Source: Aphelocoma coerulescens
Taxonomy: Eukaryota > Chordata > Aves > Passeriformes > Corvidae
Reading direction: 5' to 3'
NCBI RefSeq assembly: GCF_041296385.1
Contig: NW_027183521.1
Location: 186,001 to 250,000, forward strand
DNA: 64,000 nucleotides
Of the stretch, positions 35,610-46,330 are shown piece by piece. The notes below the pieces were generated by a model that saw only the letters and a program-made list of their open reading frames with translations, was not told the origin of the DNA and did no database searches. Position numbers and translations under genes: made by a program. Positions within the stretch are counted from its first letter, which is position 1. Each line of letters opens with the position of its first letter.

Positions 35610-36974
35610 ATGGGACAAACTCACTCTGCCCATGACAGACATCTCTATAAACAACTTAAGTACTTACTAAGCTCCGGTCCAAGTCAATTACCTAAACAGG
35701 AGCTAAAAAACCTCTTAGAATGGACTCTGATTAATTTCCCAAATGCTGACCGTTCAGCCGTCTTTACAAGAGACTTCTGGGACACAGTTCGGGTTAAACT
35801 CTTTAATAATATCTCCCGCCGGGATTGGGCTGCCGCGGAGCTGGTCCCGGCTTGCAGAGCGCTCGTGGAGCTGTTTGCTGTGAAGGCGCCGCCCGCAGCA
35901 GCCACCTCGCCGGGTCCCGCTCCTGCTGCGAGCCCGCCCCTTGCCGCCGCGAGCCTGCAACCGGGCACGGCCCCCGCCCCGCCGCCGGACCTCACGGCTC
36001 CGGTACCCGCGGTCCAGCTGTCTCGTGCCGCCCCGCCCCACCCCCCCGCGGTCCCTGCACCGGTCACCCCTGCCCCACCGGACTCCACCGCCCCCCCCAC
36101 CGCCCCCGTCATCTCCACCCCCACGGTCCCGTTAGTCCCTGCTGTCCCGCCTCTCGCGGCTCCGGTAGCCGCGGTCCGACTGACTCGTGCCGCCCCGCCC
36201 CCCGCCCCCGCTGTCCTGGCAGCTGTCACCCCTGTCCCACCGGACCCTACGACCCCCTCCACCGCTCCCCCCATCCCCGCCCCCCCCATCCCGTTCCTCC
36301 CTGCTGCCCCGGCTCCCGCGGTCCCCGCCCTCGGCTCCAGCGTCTTCGCGGCCCCGTCCCTCGCTCCTCCCACCCCGTCCGCCAGCGCCTTCGCGGCCCC
36401 GCCCCCCGCCGATAGCCCCGCGGGGCCAGCGGCTGCTCCCCAGCCACCTACGGGTCCTACCGCTCCCCTAGCCGCGCCTGTTATGGCTGTAGCCACCATC
36501 ATAGCCGGCCCCCCGCAAAGCCAGGCGGCGACCCTTCTTCCAGCCCCCCAGGTCCCCCTCGCCGCCACCGACACGGCGCCGGTGGTGGTCAACGTCCCGT
36601 CCGCGTCCGTGGGACACGGAGCGCCCCAGCCCCGCCAGCCACCTGGTGCCGGCGCTGCAGCGCCTACACAGATGGCTGCTGCCTCTCCCGTGCCTGCCGC
36701 TGCTCCAGCCCCGTCTCCTGGCACCGCCGCGCCGGCAGCCACACCAGCCCAGCCTGCAAACTCCCAGCGGCAGCACGCCGCGGTCCAGCCGCCGACTGGC
36801 CCACCGTTCGCCATGGCCCCACCGCAACATACTCCCGCCGCCTCCACGCCGGCCCTCCCGCCTCCCGCAGCCCCGGGATCGTCTCCTGCCGACGGGACAG
36901 CCCTGCCACCTCCCGCTCTCCCCGACACACAGACAGCGGCCATCACAGTCCGCCACGTTGACCTGATGGCGTAA
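35610..36974 (+). pseudogene. gag 5' part: matrix domain plus long Pro/Ala-rich region, ends at premature TAA
   Basis: ATG in good context (A at -3, G at +4). Residues 1-95 begin MGQT, with Gly2 as likely myristoylation site, and resemble a betaretroviral matrix (Gag p10 type). Residues 96-454 are extremely Pro/Ala rich and GC rich, with an in-frame tandem duplication of 54 codons (repeats about 129-182 and 183-236; 162-bp offset between 35996 and 36158). PTAP late-domain tetrapeptides occur at 163-166 and 283-286, possibly by chance in such sequence. The frame ends at TAA (36972-36974), but the same frame stays open beyond it to 38126, so the stop interrupts one longer gag-derived frame. Membrane binding and budding roles are known for the family, not shown here. 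Confidence 0.8.
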
Positions 36975-38126
36975 CCCACGCACGCTCACACTTCTCCAAC
37001 CACAGCACTGCTCACGGAACTAGCTCCGCCACCGCCCCCCACGGCTTTCACCTCGCCTTCAATAGAGCCACCCGCACCCCCTCGCCCGCTGCCGCGGAGC
37101 CGGTTGCTCGCGGCCCCCCCGCCTCCTCGCCCGCCACCGCGGAGATCGGCAGTGCCATCGCCGCCCCCGCCGGGGCCCTCCGGCACCGCACAGCTGTATC
37201 CCTCGGCTACCACCGCCCAGCAACATCCCTCCGCGCAGCTCAGCCTCGCCTCACAAGCCGCAAACAGGGGGGGAACGGAGGGCAGTGGTGCAGCTCCAGT
37301 GGCAGGGAAGACGGAGAGCCGCTCTGCCCGAGCTGATGCTTTAAATCTAACACCAGGAAACCCTGAAAAGCAGCCAGATTTGTTTGCAATGAGCCCCAGA
37401 GTCCCGCCAGCGAGCGGCTGGGATCTTGCAACCCATAAGGAGAAAACGAGTTCTGAGAGTTTGTTAGCGCTACTTTCTGAATCAAAAAATCCTCCAAAGT
37501 GCTCAGATTATTCTCAATTAACAGATTGGCATGAAATAAGACTCCAAAGCTGTAAAGATGAAAGTCTATTAGCTAAGCCTGTGATAGCTAGCCAACAGCC
37601 TGACAGTCCCAAAACGTGGGTTCCCATCCCCACTCACGAAATTAAAGAACTAAGAAGGGCTGTAAGAGATAGTGGTATTTGCTCACCGTATCTTAAACAA
37701 CTGCTAAAAAGTACCCTAAAAAGAACACATCAAACCCTAAAACGCATTTTAGATCAACAGAGAGGGGGAGAAGTCCAGGATACACCTCAAAGGAGGTTGA
37801 ACAAGGCTTTGTATGTTTACAATTTTTTGAATAGCTCTGCAGAAGAGCCTGATCCCCCCATTTATAGACATTTTTTGAACAACAAAAAAGCAAAACTGAA
37901 AGAGCGCCCCCCAGTTTTGATTAAAAATCTAGACTCAGGAAAAATAGAAGGACCATACAATCTTATAATGTGGGGGAAGGGGTTTGCATGTGTTTCCACA
38001 GGTGAAGGAATCAAGTGGGTTCCAGCAAAAAACGTGAAGCCATACCTCGCATCAAAGCCTGCTGATGCCACCACACCAGCCAGTGACCCTGCAAGTGGAA
38101 GCCAGGAAGCAAGCACCCAGACCTGA
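36975..38126 (+). pseudogene. gag/pol remnant: Pro-rich end, spacer, capsid start fused to integrase C-terminus
   Basis: Same frame as the upstream gag ORF, open from 36975 to TGA at 38124-38126, without its own ATG near the start. Order: more Pro-rich sequence to about 37250; an ordinary hydrophilic spacer; the start of capsid at about 37605-37712 (WVPIPTHEIKELRR, betaretroviral Gag p24 type); then from about 37713 the end of integrase, with RLNKALYVYNFLN and the C-terminal DNA-binding domain (KIEGPYNLIMWGKGFACVS, then KWVPAKNV). Everything from mid-capsid to the integrase core is deleted, yet the frame is kept. CTAAAAAG occurs twice at the join (37704-37711, 37716-37723), fitting a template switch. 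No enzyme activity is expected. Confidence 0.85.
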
Positions 38127-38180
38127 ACTGCGCAGAATCACCAGAAGAAAGTGATCTGCCAAAAACAGCTCAAGAAAAGA

Positions 38181-39539
38181 ATGGAGTTTTCTCATTTGCG
38201 CGCGTGCATGTTGCTTTTATTCTTTTGTTTTAGTTTTTGTAGTGAAGCTTTACCTGTGAATCAACCAAAGACAAATGTCTGGGTTGCTTTAGCCAAATCC
38301 GCAGGCTCCGATACCATCTGTCTATCTGACACAAGCCCTGACAAACCTTTTTCAACCTGTTTAGTTGGAGTACCTCTTCCAGAAGGTTTTGATAATATTA
38401 CTCTTGATAAGTATTGGCCATATGACGATCATCATGTATCTCCAACTCCCAGCCATAGACACCAAACTTATATTGATAATTCTAAAATTGATAAATCTGA
38501 CCTTCAAGAGCTAGAAATCCTAGGTTCGTTAACTATGGATACCTGCTATTTCTTTCACTTTCAAGGAGAAAACGGTCCCCATTTAAATGTTACCCCATAT
38601 CACCCAGCTTATAGCAATGTAACTTCTTGGTGTAGTCAAGTTAAGCTTCTTATATATGACGAACCTCATGCAGATCGTTTTAGCAAACTTCCTATTCGAT
38701 TCCCCAGAGGAATTTGGCTCATCTGTGGAGACAGGGCCTGGCAAGGTATACCTTCAAAAATAGATGGTGGCCCTTGTGCTCTGGGACAACTTACAATTAT
38801 TGCTCCCAGTGTCAAAGAGGTAATCAAAAAGAAAAGCAGAAAGATCAGATCTTCCTGGGGACATCAGTACGATAGTGACTGTGATAGTGACTTCCACCCT
38901 TGGAACTCTGGAAAATCAATTGTTGCAAGCATTTTTCTACCTCAGTTAAGCTCCTCAATTGCTTTAAAACAGTTAAACAAGTTGGGATGTTGGCTCAGCA
39001 AGGAGGTAAATGCCACCTCTACTATGATCAGTGATCTGTTAACCGATGAAGAGGCAGTCAGACATGCCACTTTACAAAATAGAGCTGCCGTTGATTATCT
39101 TTTATTAGCACATGGGCACGGCTGTGAAGATTTTGAAGGATTATGCTGTATGAACTTATCCGATCATTCTGTTTCCATTCACAAACAGCTACAAAACCTA
39201 AAGGATCTAGCTAACCAAATTAGAACAGATGACCCGTCTTGGCTGGACAGTTTGTTTGATGATTGGAGCTTTGCACCTTGGCTAAGGGAACTCTGTAAAA
39301 TAGGCTTGATTATTCTAGTAGTAATAATTATAGTTTTAGTAGCAGTACCTTGTATGCTTCAGTGTGTGCAAAAAATAACGAGTAGGACTGTATCTAATAT
39401 CTTAGTTGTTCATCAGAACGGGGGAGATGTTGGGGAAGATGAAACAGGAAAGCCTTATAAATATGATTGCCTAACAAAAGATTCTGGGAATATGAAAACT
39501 GTGAGCGACATCGAAATGAAGGCCATCTTTGAGATATAG
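38181..39539 (+). CDS. Endogenous retroviral envelope glycoprotein, alpharetrovirus-like, intact ORF
   Basis: 452 residues from an ATG in good context (A at -3, G at +4). Signal peptide about 1-23; short surface subunit about 24-223 with N-glycosylation sites at 72, 136 and 146; minimal furin-type site RKIR (220-223); a hydrophobic, probably internal fusion segment between Cys234 and Cys270; a heptad region and LQNRAA motif (298-303); CX6CC at 315-323; glycosylation sites 277 and 325; membrane span about 372-394; tail with YDCL (428-431). The subunit layout is that of avian alpharetroviral Env, but the surface subunit is about 200 residues, well below the usual alpharetroviral length, so receptor binding may be lost or different. 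Residues 417-452 are encoded within the 3' LTR. It is the only long viral ORF without a break. Confidence 0.9.
   Translation: MEFSHLRACMLLLFFCFSFCSEALPVNQPKTNVWVALAKSAGSDTICLSDTSPDKPFSTCLVGVPLPEGFDNITLDKYWPYDDHHVSPTPSHRHQTYIDNSKIDKSDLQELEILGSLTMDTCYFFHFQGENGPHLNVTPYHPAYSNVTSWCSQVKLLIYDEPHADRFSKLPIRFPRGIWLICGDRAWQGIPSKIDGGPCALGQLTIIAPSVKEVIKKKSRKIRSSWGHQYDSDCDSDFHPWNSGKSIVASIFLPQLSSSIALKQLNKLGCWLSKEVNATSTMISDLLTDEEAVRHATLQNRAAVDYLLLAHGHGCEDFEGLCCMNLSDHSVSIHKQLQNLKDLANQIRTDDPSWLDSLFDDWSFAPWLRELCKIGLIILVVIIIVLVAVPCMLQCVQKITSRTVSNILVVHQNGGDVGEDETGKPYKYDCLTKDSGNMKTVSDIEMKAIFEI
39417..39427 (+). other. Polypurine tract inside env
   Basis: AACGGGGGAGA directly precedes the 3' LTR, where the plus-strand primer is made. 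It also codes for Env residues around Gly414-Gly415, so this stretch is both cis element and coding sequence. Confidence 0.75.
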
Positions 39540-40259
39540 AGTCTTAGTTACTGAACAACTGGAAAACAATGGTATAGCCGGCTGAAGGTAATCCCCTCTT
39601 GATTGAACAATACCCTCTGCTTGCAGACAGGTCCAAGGGTCAGAGCAGACCCTACTAGCTCAGCAGAAGGGGTCCAAAGAGTAGTTTTTAGAAGTTAAAA
39701 TGTAACACTCTATGGTAATGTAAGAACTCTTATAGGCTGTATGTAAATGCTATAGGATTTGTACCTTGTATTAGATTGGCTACTGAGAATTAGAATATTC
39801 ACTACAGAAGATGATTTATTGTATTGTAACAAGCTCCTCGCTCTCTTAACTCCTCTCCTCTTAGTAATGCTCTTCTCCTCTTAGTAACGCTCTTAGTAAC
39901 TCTCTTAGTAGCTCTCTTAGTAATGCTCTTCTCCTCTTAGTAGCTCTCTTAGTAACTCTCTTGCTCTTCTTCTTCCTCTTAATTCAGCTCTCCTCTTAGT
40001 TTGTCTCTCTTGCTCTTTACACTCTTAGCTCTCAGCCTCTTGCTCTAGCTCTCTCGCTCACTCTCTCTCCCTCTCTTACACCTTGGGCCTGCTTGGAGCT
40101 GCAGCTGGCAGCTCTAAGCAGTGCCCCTGTACCCACGCCCTCTGCAATAAACTGCATGCTCCAAAGACCTGCTTATAGAGATCTCTCGTCGCCGTCCATC
40201 TCCAGCCGGGCCCGACCGAACCCACACCCTCATCACCATCATCGCCATCAATTTCGACA
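39428..40259 (+). repeat. 3' LTR (832 bp)
   Basis: Begins TGTTGGGG and ends TTTCGACA. It equals the 5' LTR plus one G. It carries the env stop (TAG 39537-39539), the pyrimidine tract (39833-40082) and AATAAA at 40146-40151. Confidence 0.95.
40146..40151 (+). terminator. LTR poly(A) signal AATAAA (3' LTR)
   Basis: The signal expected to end viral transcripts, 108 bp before the LTR end, with GT/CT-rich sequence following. Confidence 0.75.
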
Positions 40260-40264
40260 TTTGT
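40260..40264 (+). repeat. Target-site duplication, right copy (TTTGT)
   Basis: TTTGT follows the CA that closes the 3' LTR and leads into TTTGTGATGCTGGGG of the unit. Confidence 0.95.
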
Positions 40265-41644
40265 GATGCTGGGGAACTACAAGGAAGCCTGGCTCCTCTG
40301 TGACACCACCACAGAAGCTCAGGGGAGCCCTGGAGACCGTGCTGATGCTATTGAACCTGATGCAACCCTGCCTCCTCTGTGACACCACAGAAGCTCTTGG
40401 AGCCCTGGAGACCGTGGTGATGCTATGGAACCTGATGCAACCCTGCCTCCTCTGTGACACCACAGAACCTCTGGGAGCCCTGGAGACCGTGCTGATGCTA
40501 TGGAACCTGATGCAACCCTGCCTCCACTGTGACACCACAGAAGCTCAGGGAGCCCTGGAGACTGTGGTGATGCTATGGAACCTGATGCAACCCTGCCTCC
40601 ACTGTGACACCACAGAACCTCTGGGAGCCCTGGAGACCGTGGTGATGCTATGGAACCTTATGCAACCCTGCCTCCACTGTGACACCACAGAAGCTCGGGG
40701 AGCTCTGCAGACCGTGGGGATGCTGGCGAAGCTGACGGAACCCTGGGCACCACAGTGACGCTATGGAACCTGGTGGAACCGAGGGGCCACAGTGACACTG
40801 TGGGGCCTTTTGGAAGCAACAGGACCCTGGTGGGAAGCCACGGGATGATTAATCCTGCACGAACCTGCTCCAGGTGGGCTCCTCTCTCCCGGCTTCCACA
40901 GGTGCTGCTAGGATCCCACTCCGGCACTGGCTTGGCACGGGCTCACGGCTTCCTTTGGCAATGGCTCTGCTCCAGGATGGCATGCTGCAGAGAATGCAGG
41001 TAGATTTTGTGCTCACTCCTGGCATGCAGCTGGACAATAAAGCCTGATCCAGCCCCCCCTCAGCATATGTCCGGCTCTGGCATTGGGGCGGGGCAACTTT
41101 GGGAGCAGCCCCAGCCCTGCTCCTGCTCCCGGCTGGGCACCCAGCTGCTGGGACACAGGTGTGTCCTGATGCCACCGTCTACTCCTTTGAGAAGGGGAGG
41201 ACAGAGTGCATCAGGGAGTTTGGTGTGGCTTACATGCGGCAAGGAGAAGGTGCAGCCCCAAACTGGCTTTCACTTCTAGAACCTTTTGCTATTGCGGGAG
41301 CAGCTGCTGGAGCTTTTCAACCGAGCTGCAAGAGTGAAAAGTGTGATGGCATGTCTATCTGAGAAGGAAGGTTCGGTGCCGCAGCCTGTTGTGCACAATT
41401 TATATGCTGATAAGAGAAGGGGGTGCTTTTGCAACGTTTTCCTTCCTGACACTTCTGTCTCTGTGAGCTTTAGCTGCTTGGACTCAGGGATACCGAAGGT
41501 ATGTGAAAGTGACTGGGATGCGAGAATCATGTTGCACAGGGAACAGGGAAGGTCAGCAAATGTTTCCTGTCCTGGCACATCTCTCAGTCTGAACTGCAGC
41601 TGCAGATGCTTCACTTCCGCCAAGGACTCTGCCACCTTGAGAGA
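40265..41644 (+). repeat. Macrosatellite unit 16, right part (1380 bp)
   Basis: Continues the split unit; 888 + 1380 = 2268 bp, a normal 5-copy unit. 75-bp array at 40327-40701. Markers B-E: G-C-C-A. Private G to T at 40659. Confidence 0.95.
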
Positions 41645-44062
41645 AGGATGCGCTCTATGGAGTTGAGAAAGAAAGTGCGTCTCACTAGCTTCTTTCCTCT
41701 ACTTCATAGACAGCAAAGGGGCTATGAAAGGCAGCACTGGCTTTTTGTTCTAGGACTTCTTCTTTACAAGCAGCTGCTGGATGTTTGGAAGGGGGTTTGG
41801 GATATGCAAAAATGAGAGGCTAAGATGGTAAGAGGGTAAGATGGAAGTCATCTGGCAAAAGCAGAGCTCACAAAAGGGCCAGCTGAGAAAGCTCTTGCTG
41901 CCTACAACTTCAACTGCACCCCTCAAAGCAGCAGCACACACGCTGCTCTCGGCACTTTCCTTCTCAGCTCTACGCACCATCCTAAGCCTTGCCTCTCCCA
42001 CACTCAGGATCCAAAGACAACGGCACCAGGGACTGCTCACACACTAAAGGCACCAGGACAAAAGGCTCACCAGCTTGGCCTTTGCATTCCCGCTGACAGC
42101 TCCACAGCTTGAACCCAGAGAACTGCCTGCTGCCAACAGCCTTTCCAATCACTCTGAGCACCTCATGACAAGGAGTGTGGGGAATGAATCTCCAGCAGCC
42201 TCCTGCCCCAGGCTGTCCCCCGGGAGCAGCCCTGCTCCAGGCCGTGACTGCCACCTGCACAGCCAAAGGACCCAGAGCCGGTGTTACACACCACGGCTGT
42301 GCCTGGCACAGAGACACCAGTGGCCACACAAGTGGCCATGGCACTGTCCACACACAGTCCCTGCTGCTGCTCCCCCAGCCGCTGGCACCAACTCCCAGCC
42401 ACCCACTCCTAAAGCCACGGGGCCCACTGGGACACTGCGGGGGCTCGTGGAAGCCAGCGGCCATTGTGACACAGCGGGGCTGCACAGAGCCCACGGTGCT
42501 TTGTGACCCGTGGCTCCCAGGAGAGCCTTTGTGATGCTGGGGAACTACAAGGAAGCCTGGCTCCTCTGTGACACCACCACAGAAGCTCAGGGGAGCCCTG
42601 GAGACCGTGATGATGCTATGCAACCTGATGCAACCCTGCCTCCTCTGTGACACCACAGAACCTCTGGGAGCCCTGGAGACCGTGCTGATGCTATGGAACC
42701 TGATGCAACCCTGCCTCCACTGTGACACCACAGAAGCTCAGGGAGCCCTGGAGACTGTGGTGATGCTATTGAACCTGATGCAACCCTGCCTCCTCTGTGA
42801 CACCACAGAAGCTCTTGGAGCCCTGGAGACCGTGGTGATGCTATGGAACCTGATGCAACCCTGCCTCCTCTGTGACACCACAGAACCTCTGGGAGCCCTG
42901 GAGACCGTGCTGATGCTATGGAACCTGATGCAACCCTGCCTCCACTGTGACACCACAGAAGCTCAGGGAGCCCTGGAGACTGTGGTGATGCTATGGAACC
43001 TGATGCAACCCTGCCTCCACTGTGACACCACAGAACCTCTGGGAGCCCTGGAGACCGTGCTGATGCTATCGAACCTGATGCAACCCTGCCTCCACTGTGA
43101 CACCACAGAAGCTCGGGGAGCTCTGCAGACCGTGGGGATGCTGGCGAAGCTGATGGAACCCTGGGCACCACAGTGACGCTATGGAACCTGGTGGAACCGA
43201 GGGGCCACAGTGACACTGTGGGGCCTTTTGGAAGCAACAGGACCCTGGTGGGAAGCCACGGGATGATTAATCCTGCACGAACCTGCTCCAGGTGGGCTCC
43301 TCTCTCCCGGCTTCCACAGGTGCTGCTAGGATCCCACTCCGGCACTGGCTTGGCACGGGCTCACGGCTTCCTTTGGCAATGGCTCTGCTCCAGGATGGCA
43401 TGCTGCAGAGAATGCAGGTAGATTTTGTGCTCACTCCTGGCATGCAGCTGGACAATAAAGCCTGATCCAGCCCCCCCTCAGCATATGTCCGGCTCTGGCA
43501 TTGGGGCGGGGCAACTTTGGGAGCAGCCCCAGCCCTGCTCCTGCTCCCAGCTGGGCACCCAGCTGCTGGGACACAGGTGTGTCCTGATGCCACCGTCTAC
43601 TCCTTTGAGAAGGGGAGGACAGAGTGCATCAGGGAGTTTGGTGTGGCTTACATGCGGCAAGGAGAAGGTGCAGCCCCAAACTGGCTTTCACTTCTAGAAC
43701 CTTTTGCTATTGCGGGAGCAGCTGCTGGAGCTTTTCAACCGAGCTGCAAGAGTGAAAAGTGTGATGGCATGTCTATCTGAGAAGGAAGGTTCGGTGCCGC
43801 AGCCTGTTGTGCACAATTTATATGCTGATAAGAGAAGGGGGTGCTTTTGCAACGTTTTCCTTCCTGACACTTCTGTCTCTGTGAGCTTTAGCTGCTTGGA
43901 CTCAGGGATACCGAAGGTATGTGAAAGTGACTGGGATGCGAGAATCATGTTGCACAGGGAACAGGGAAGGTCAGCAAATGTTTCCTGTCCTGGCACATCT
44001 CTCAGTCTGAACTGCAGCTGCAGATGCTTCACTTCCGCCAAGGACTCTGCCACCTTGAGAGA
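41645..44062 (+). repeat. Macrosatellite unit 17 (2418 bp, 7 x 75-bp)
   Basis: 75-bp array at 42595-43119. Markers C-G-C-C-A. Copies 3-7 look like a full 5-copy array following two copies of the 4-copy type, so two arrays were joined out of register. Private changes at 42610, 42621, 43070, 43154 and 43549. Confidence 0.95.
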
Positions 44063-46330
44063 AGGATGCGCTCTATGGAGTTGAGAAAGAAAGTGCGTCT
44101 CACTAGCTTCTTTCCTCTACTTCATAGACAGCAAAGGGGCTATGAAAGGCAGCACTGGCTTTTTGTTCTAGGACTTCTTCTTTACAAGCAGCTGCTGGAT
44201 GTTTGGAAGGGGGTTTGGGATATGCAAAAATGAGAGGCTAAGATGGTAAGAGGGTAAGATGGAAGTCATCTGGCAAAAGCAGAGCTCACAAAAGGGCCAG
44301 CTGAGAAAGCTCTTGCTGCCTACAACTTCAACTGCACCCCTCAAAGCAGCAGCACACACGCTGCTCTCGGCACTTTCCTTCTCAGCTCTACGCACCATCC
44401 TAAGCCTTGCCTCTCCCACACTCAGGATCCAAAGACAACGGCACCAGGGACTGCTCACACACTAAAGGCACCAGGACAAAAGGCTCACCAGCTTGGCCTT
44501 TGCATTCCCGCTGACAGCTCCACAGCTTGAACCCAGAGAACTGCCTGCTGCCAACAGCCTTTCCAATCACTCTGAGCACCTCATGACAAGGAGTGTGGGG
44601 AATGAATCTCCAGCAGCCTCCTGCCCCAGGCTGTCCCCCGGGAGCAGCCCTGCTCCAGGCCGTGACTGCCACCTGCACAGCCAAAGGACCCAGAGCCGGT
44701 GTTACACACCACGGCTGTGCCTGGCACAGAGACACCAGTGGCCACACAAGTGGCCATGGCACTGTCCACACACAGTCCCTGCTGCTGCTCCCCCAGCCGC
44801 TGGCACCAACTCCCAGCCACCCACTCCTAAAGCCACGGGGCCCACTGGGACACTGCGGGGGCTCGTGGAAGCCAGCGGCCATTGTGACACAGCGGGGCTG
44901 CACAGAGCCCACGGTGCTTTGTGACCCGTGGCTCCCAGGAGAGCCTTTGTGATGCTGGGGAACTACAAGGAAGCCTGGCTCCTCTGTGACACCACCACAG
45001 AAGCTCAGGGGAGCCCTGGAGACCGTGCTGATGCTATTGAACCTGATGCAACCCTGCCTCCTCTGTGACACCACAGAAGCTCTTGGAGCCCTGGAGACCG
45101 TGCTGATGCTATGGAACCTGATGCAACCCTGCCTCCTCTGTGACACCACAGAACCTCTGGGAGCCCTGGAGACCGTGCTGATGCTATGGAACCTGATGCA
45201 ACCCTGCCTCCACTGTGACACCACAGAAGCTCAGGGAGCCCTGGAGACTGTGGTGATGCTATGGAACCTGATGCAACCCTGCCTCCACTGTGACACCACA
45301 GAACCTCTGGGAGCCCTGGAGACCGTGCTGATGCTATGGAACCTGATGCAACCCTGCCTCCACTGTGACACCACAGAAGCTCGGGGAGCTCTGCAGACCG
45401 TGGGGATGCTGGCGAAGCTGACGGAACCCTGGGCACCACAGTGACGCTATGGAACCTGGTGGAACCGAGGGGCCACAGTGACACTGTGGGGCCTTTTGGA
45501 AGCAACAGGACCCTGGTGGGAAGCCACGGGATGATTAATCCTGCACGAACCTGCTCCAGGTGGGCTCCTCTCTCCCGGCTTCCACAGGTGCTGCAAGGAT
45601 CCCACTCCGGCACTGGCTTGGCACGGGCTGACGGCTTCCTTTGGCAATGGCTCTGCTCCAGGATGGCATGCTGCAGAGAATGCAGGTAGATTTTGTGCTC
45701 ACTCCTGGCATGCAGCTGGACAATAAAGCCTGATCCAGCCCCCCCTCAGCATATGTCCGGCTCTGGCATTGGGGCGGGGCAACTTTGGGAGCAGCCCCAG
45801 CCCTGCTCCTGCTCCCGGCTGGGCACCCAGCTGCTGGGACACAGGTGTGTCCTGATGCCACCGTCTACTCCTTTGAGAAGGGGAGGACAGAGTGCATCAG
45901 GGAGTTTGGTGTGGCTTACATGCGGCAAGGAGAAGGTGCAGCCCCAAACTGGCTTTCACTTCTAGAACCTTTTGCTATTGCGGGAGCAGCTGCTGGAGCT
46001 TTTCAACCGAGCTGCAAGAGTGAAAAGTGTGATGGCATGTCTATCTGAGAAGGAAGGTTCGGTGCCGCAGCCTGTTGTGCACAATTTATATGCTGATAAG
46101 AGAAGGGGGTGCTTTTGGAACGTTTTCCTTCCTGACACTTCTGTCTCTGTGAGCTTTAGCTGCTTGGACTCAGGGATACCGAAGGTATGTGAAAGTGACT
46201 GGGATGCGAGAATCATGTTGCACAGGGAACAGGGAAGGTCAGCAAATGTTTCCTGTCCTGGCACATCTCTCAGTCTGAACTGCAGCTGCAGATGCTTCAC
46301 TTCCGCCAAGGACTCTGCCACCTTGAGAGA
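44063..46330 (+). repeat. Macrosatellite unit 18 (2268 bp, 5 x 75-bp)
   Basis: 75-bp array at 45013-45387. Markers C-G-G-G-A: C=G is otherwise seen only in units 2-6, far to the left. Private T to A at 45595. Confidence 0.95.

Larger units (their letters stand above)
34159..40259 (+). mobile_element. Class II (beta-like) endogenous retrovirus with alpha-like env, internally deleted
   Basis: A 6101-bp provirus in the order 5' LTR, lysine-type primer site, repeat-rich leader, gag start, fusion of the capsid start to the integrase end, env, polypurine tract, 3' LTR. The LTRs begin TG and end CA. Most of gag, all of protease and reverse transcriptase/RNase H, and the integrase zinc and catalytic domains are missing, so it cannot replicate alone. 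The matrix start, primer site and integrase tail look betaretroviral; Env looks alpharetroviral. Near-identical LTRs show recent insertion. It lies on the same strand as the poly(A) signals of the units and appears once in the window. Confidence 0.95.

Noticed and set aside
35684..36979. 431-codon Gly/Ala-rich frame on the minus strand opposite gag
   Set aside because: It is the mirror of the Pro/Ala-rich GC-rich gag code; such regions have few stops on either strand.
37870..37895. A-rich heptamer as a gag-pol frameshift site
   Set aside because: It lies inside the integrase remnant, after the deletion, with no second frame to enter.
38151..38180. Env start ten codons earlier
   Set aside because: The codon at 38151 is GTG. 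The ATG at 38181 has a good context and is followed directly by a normal signal peptide.
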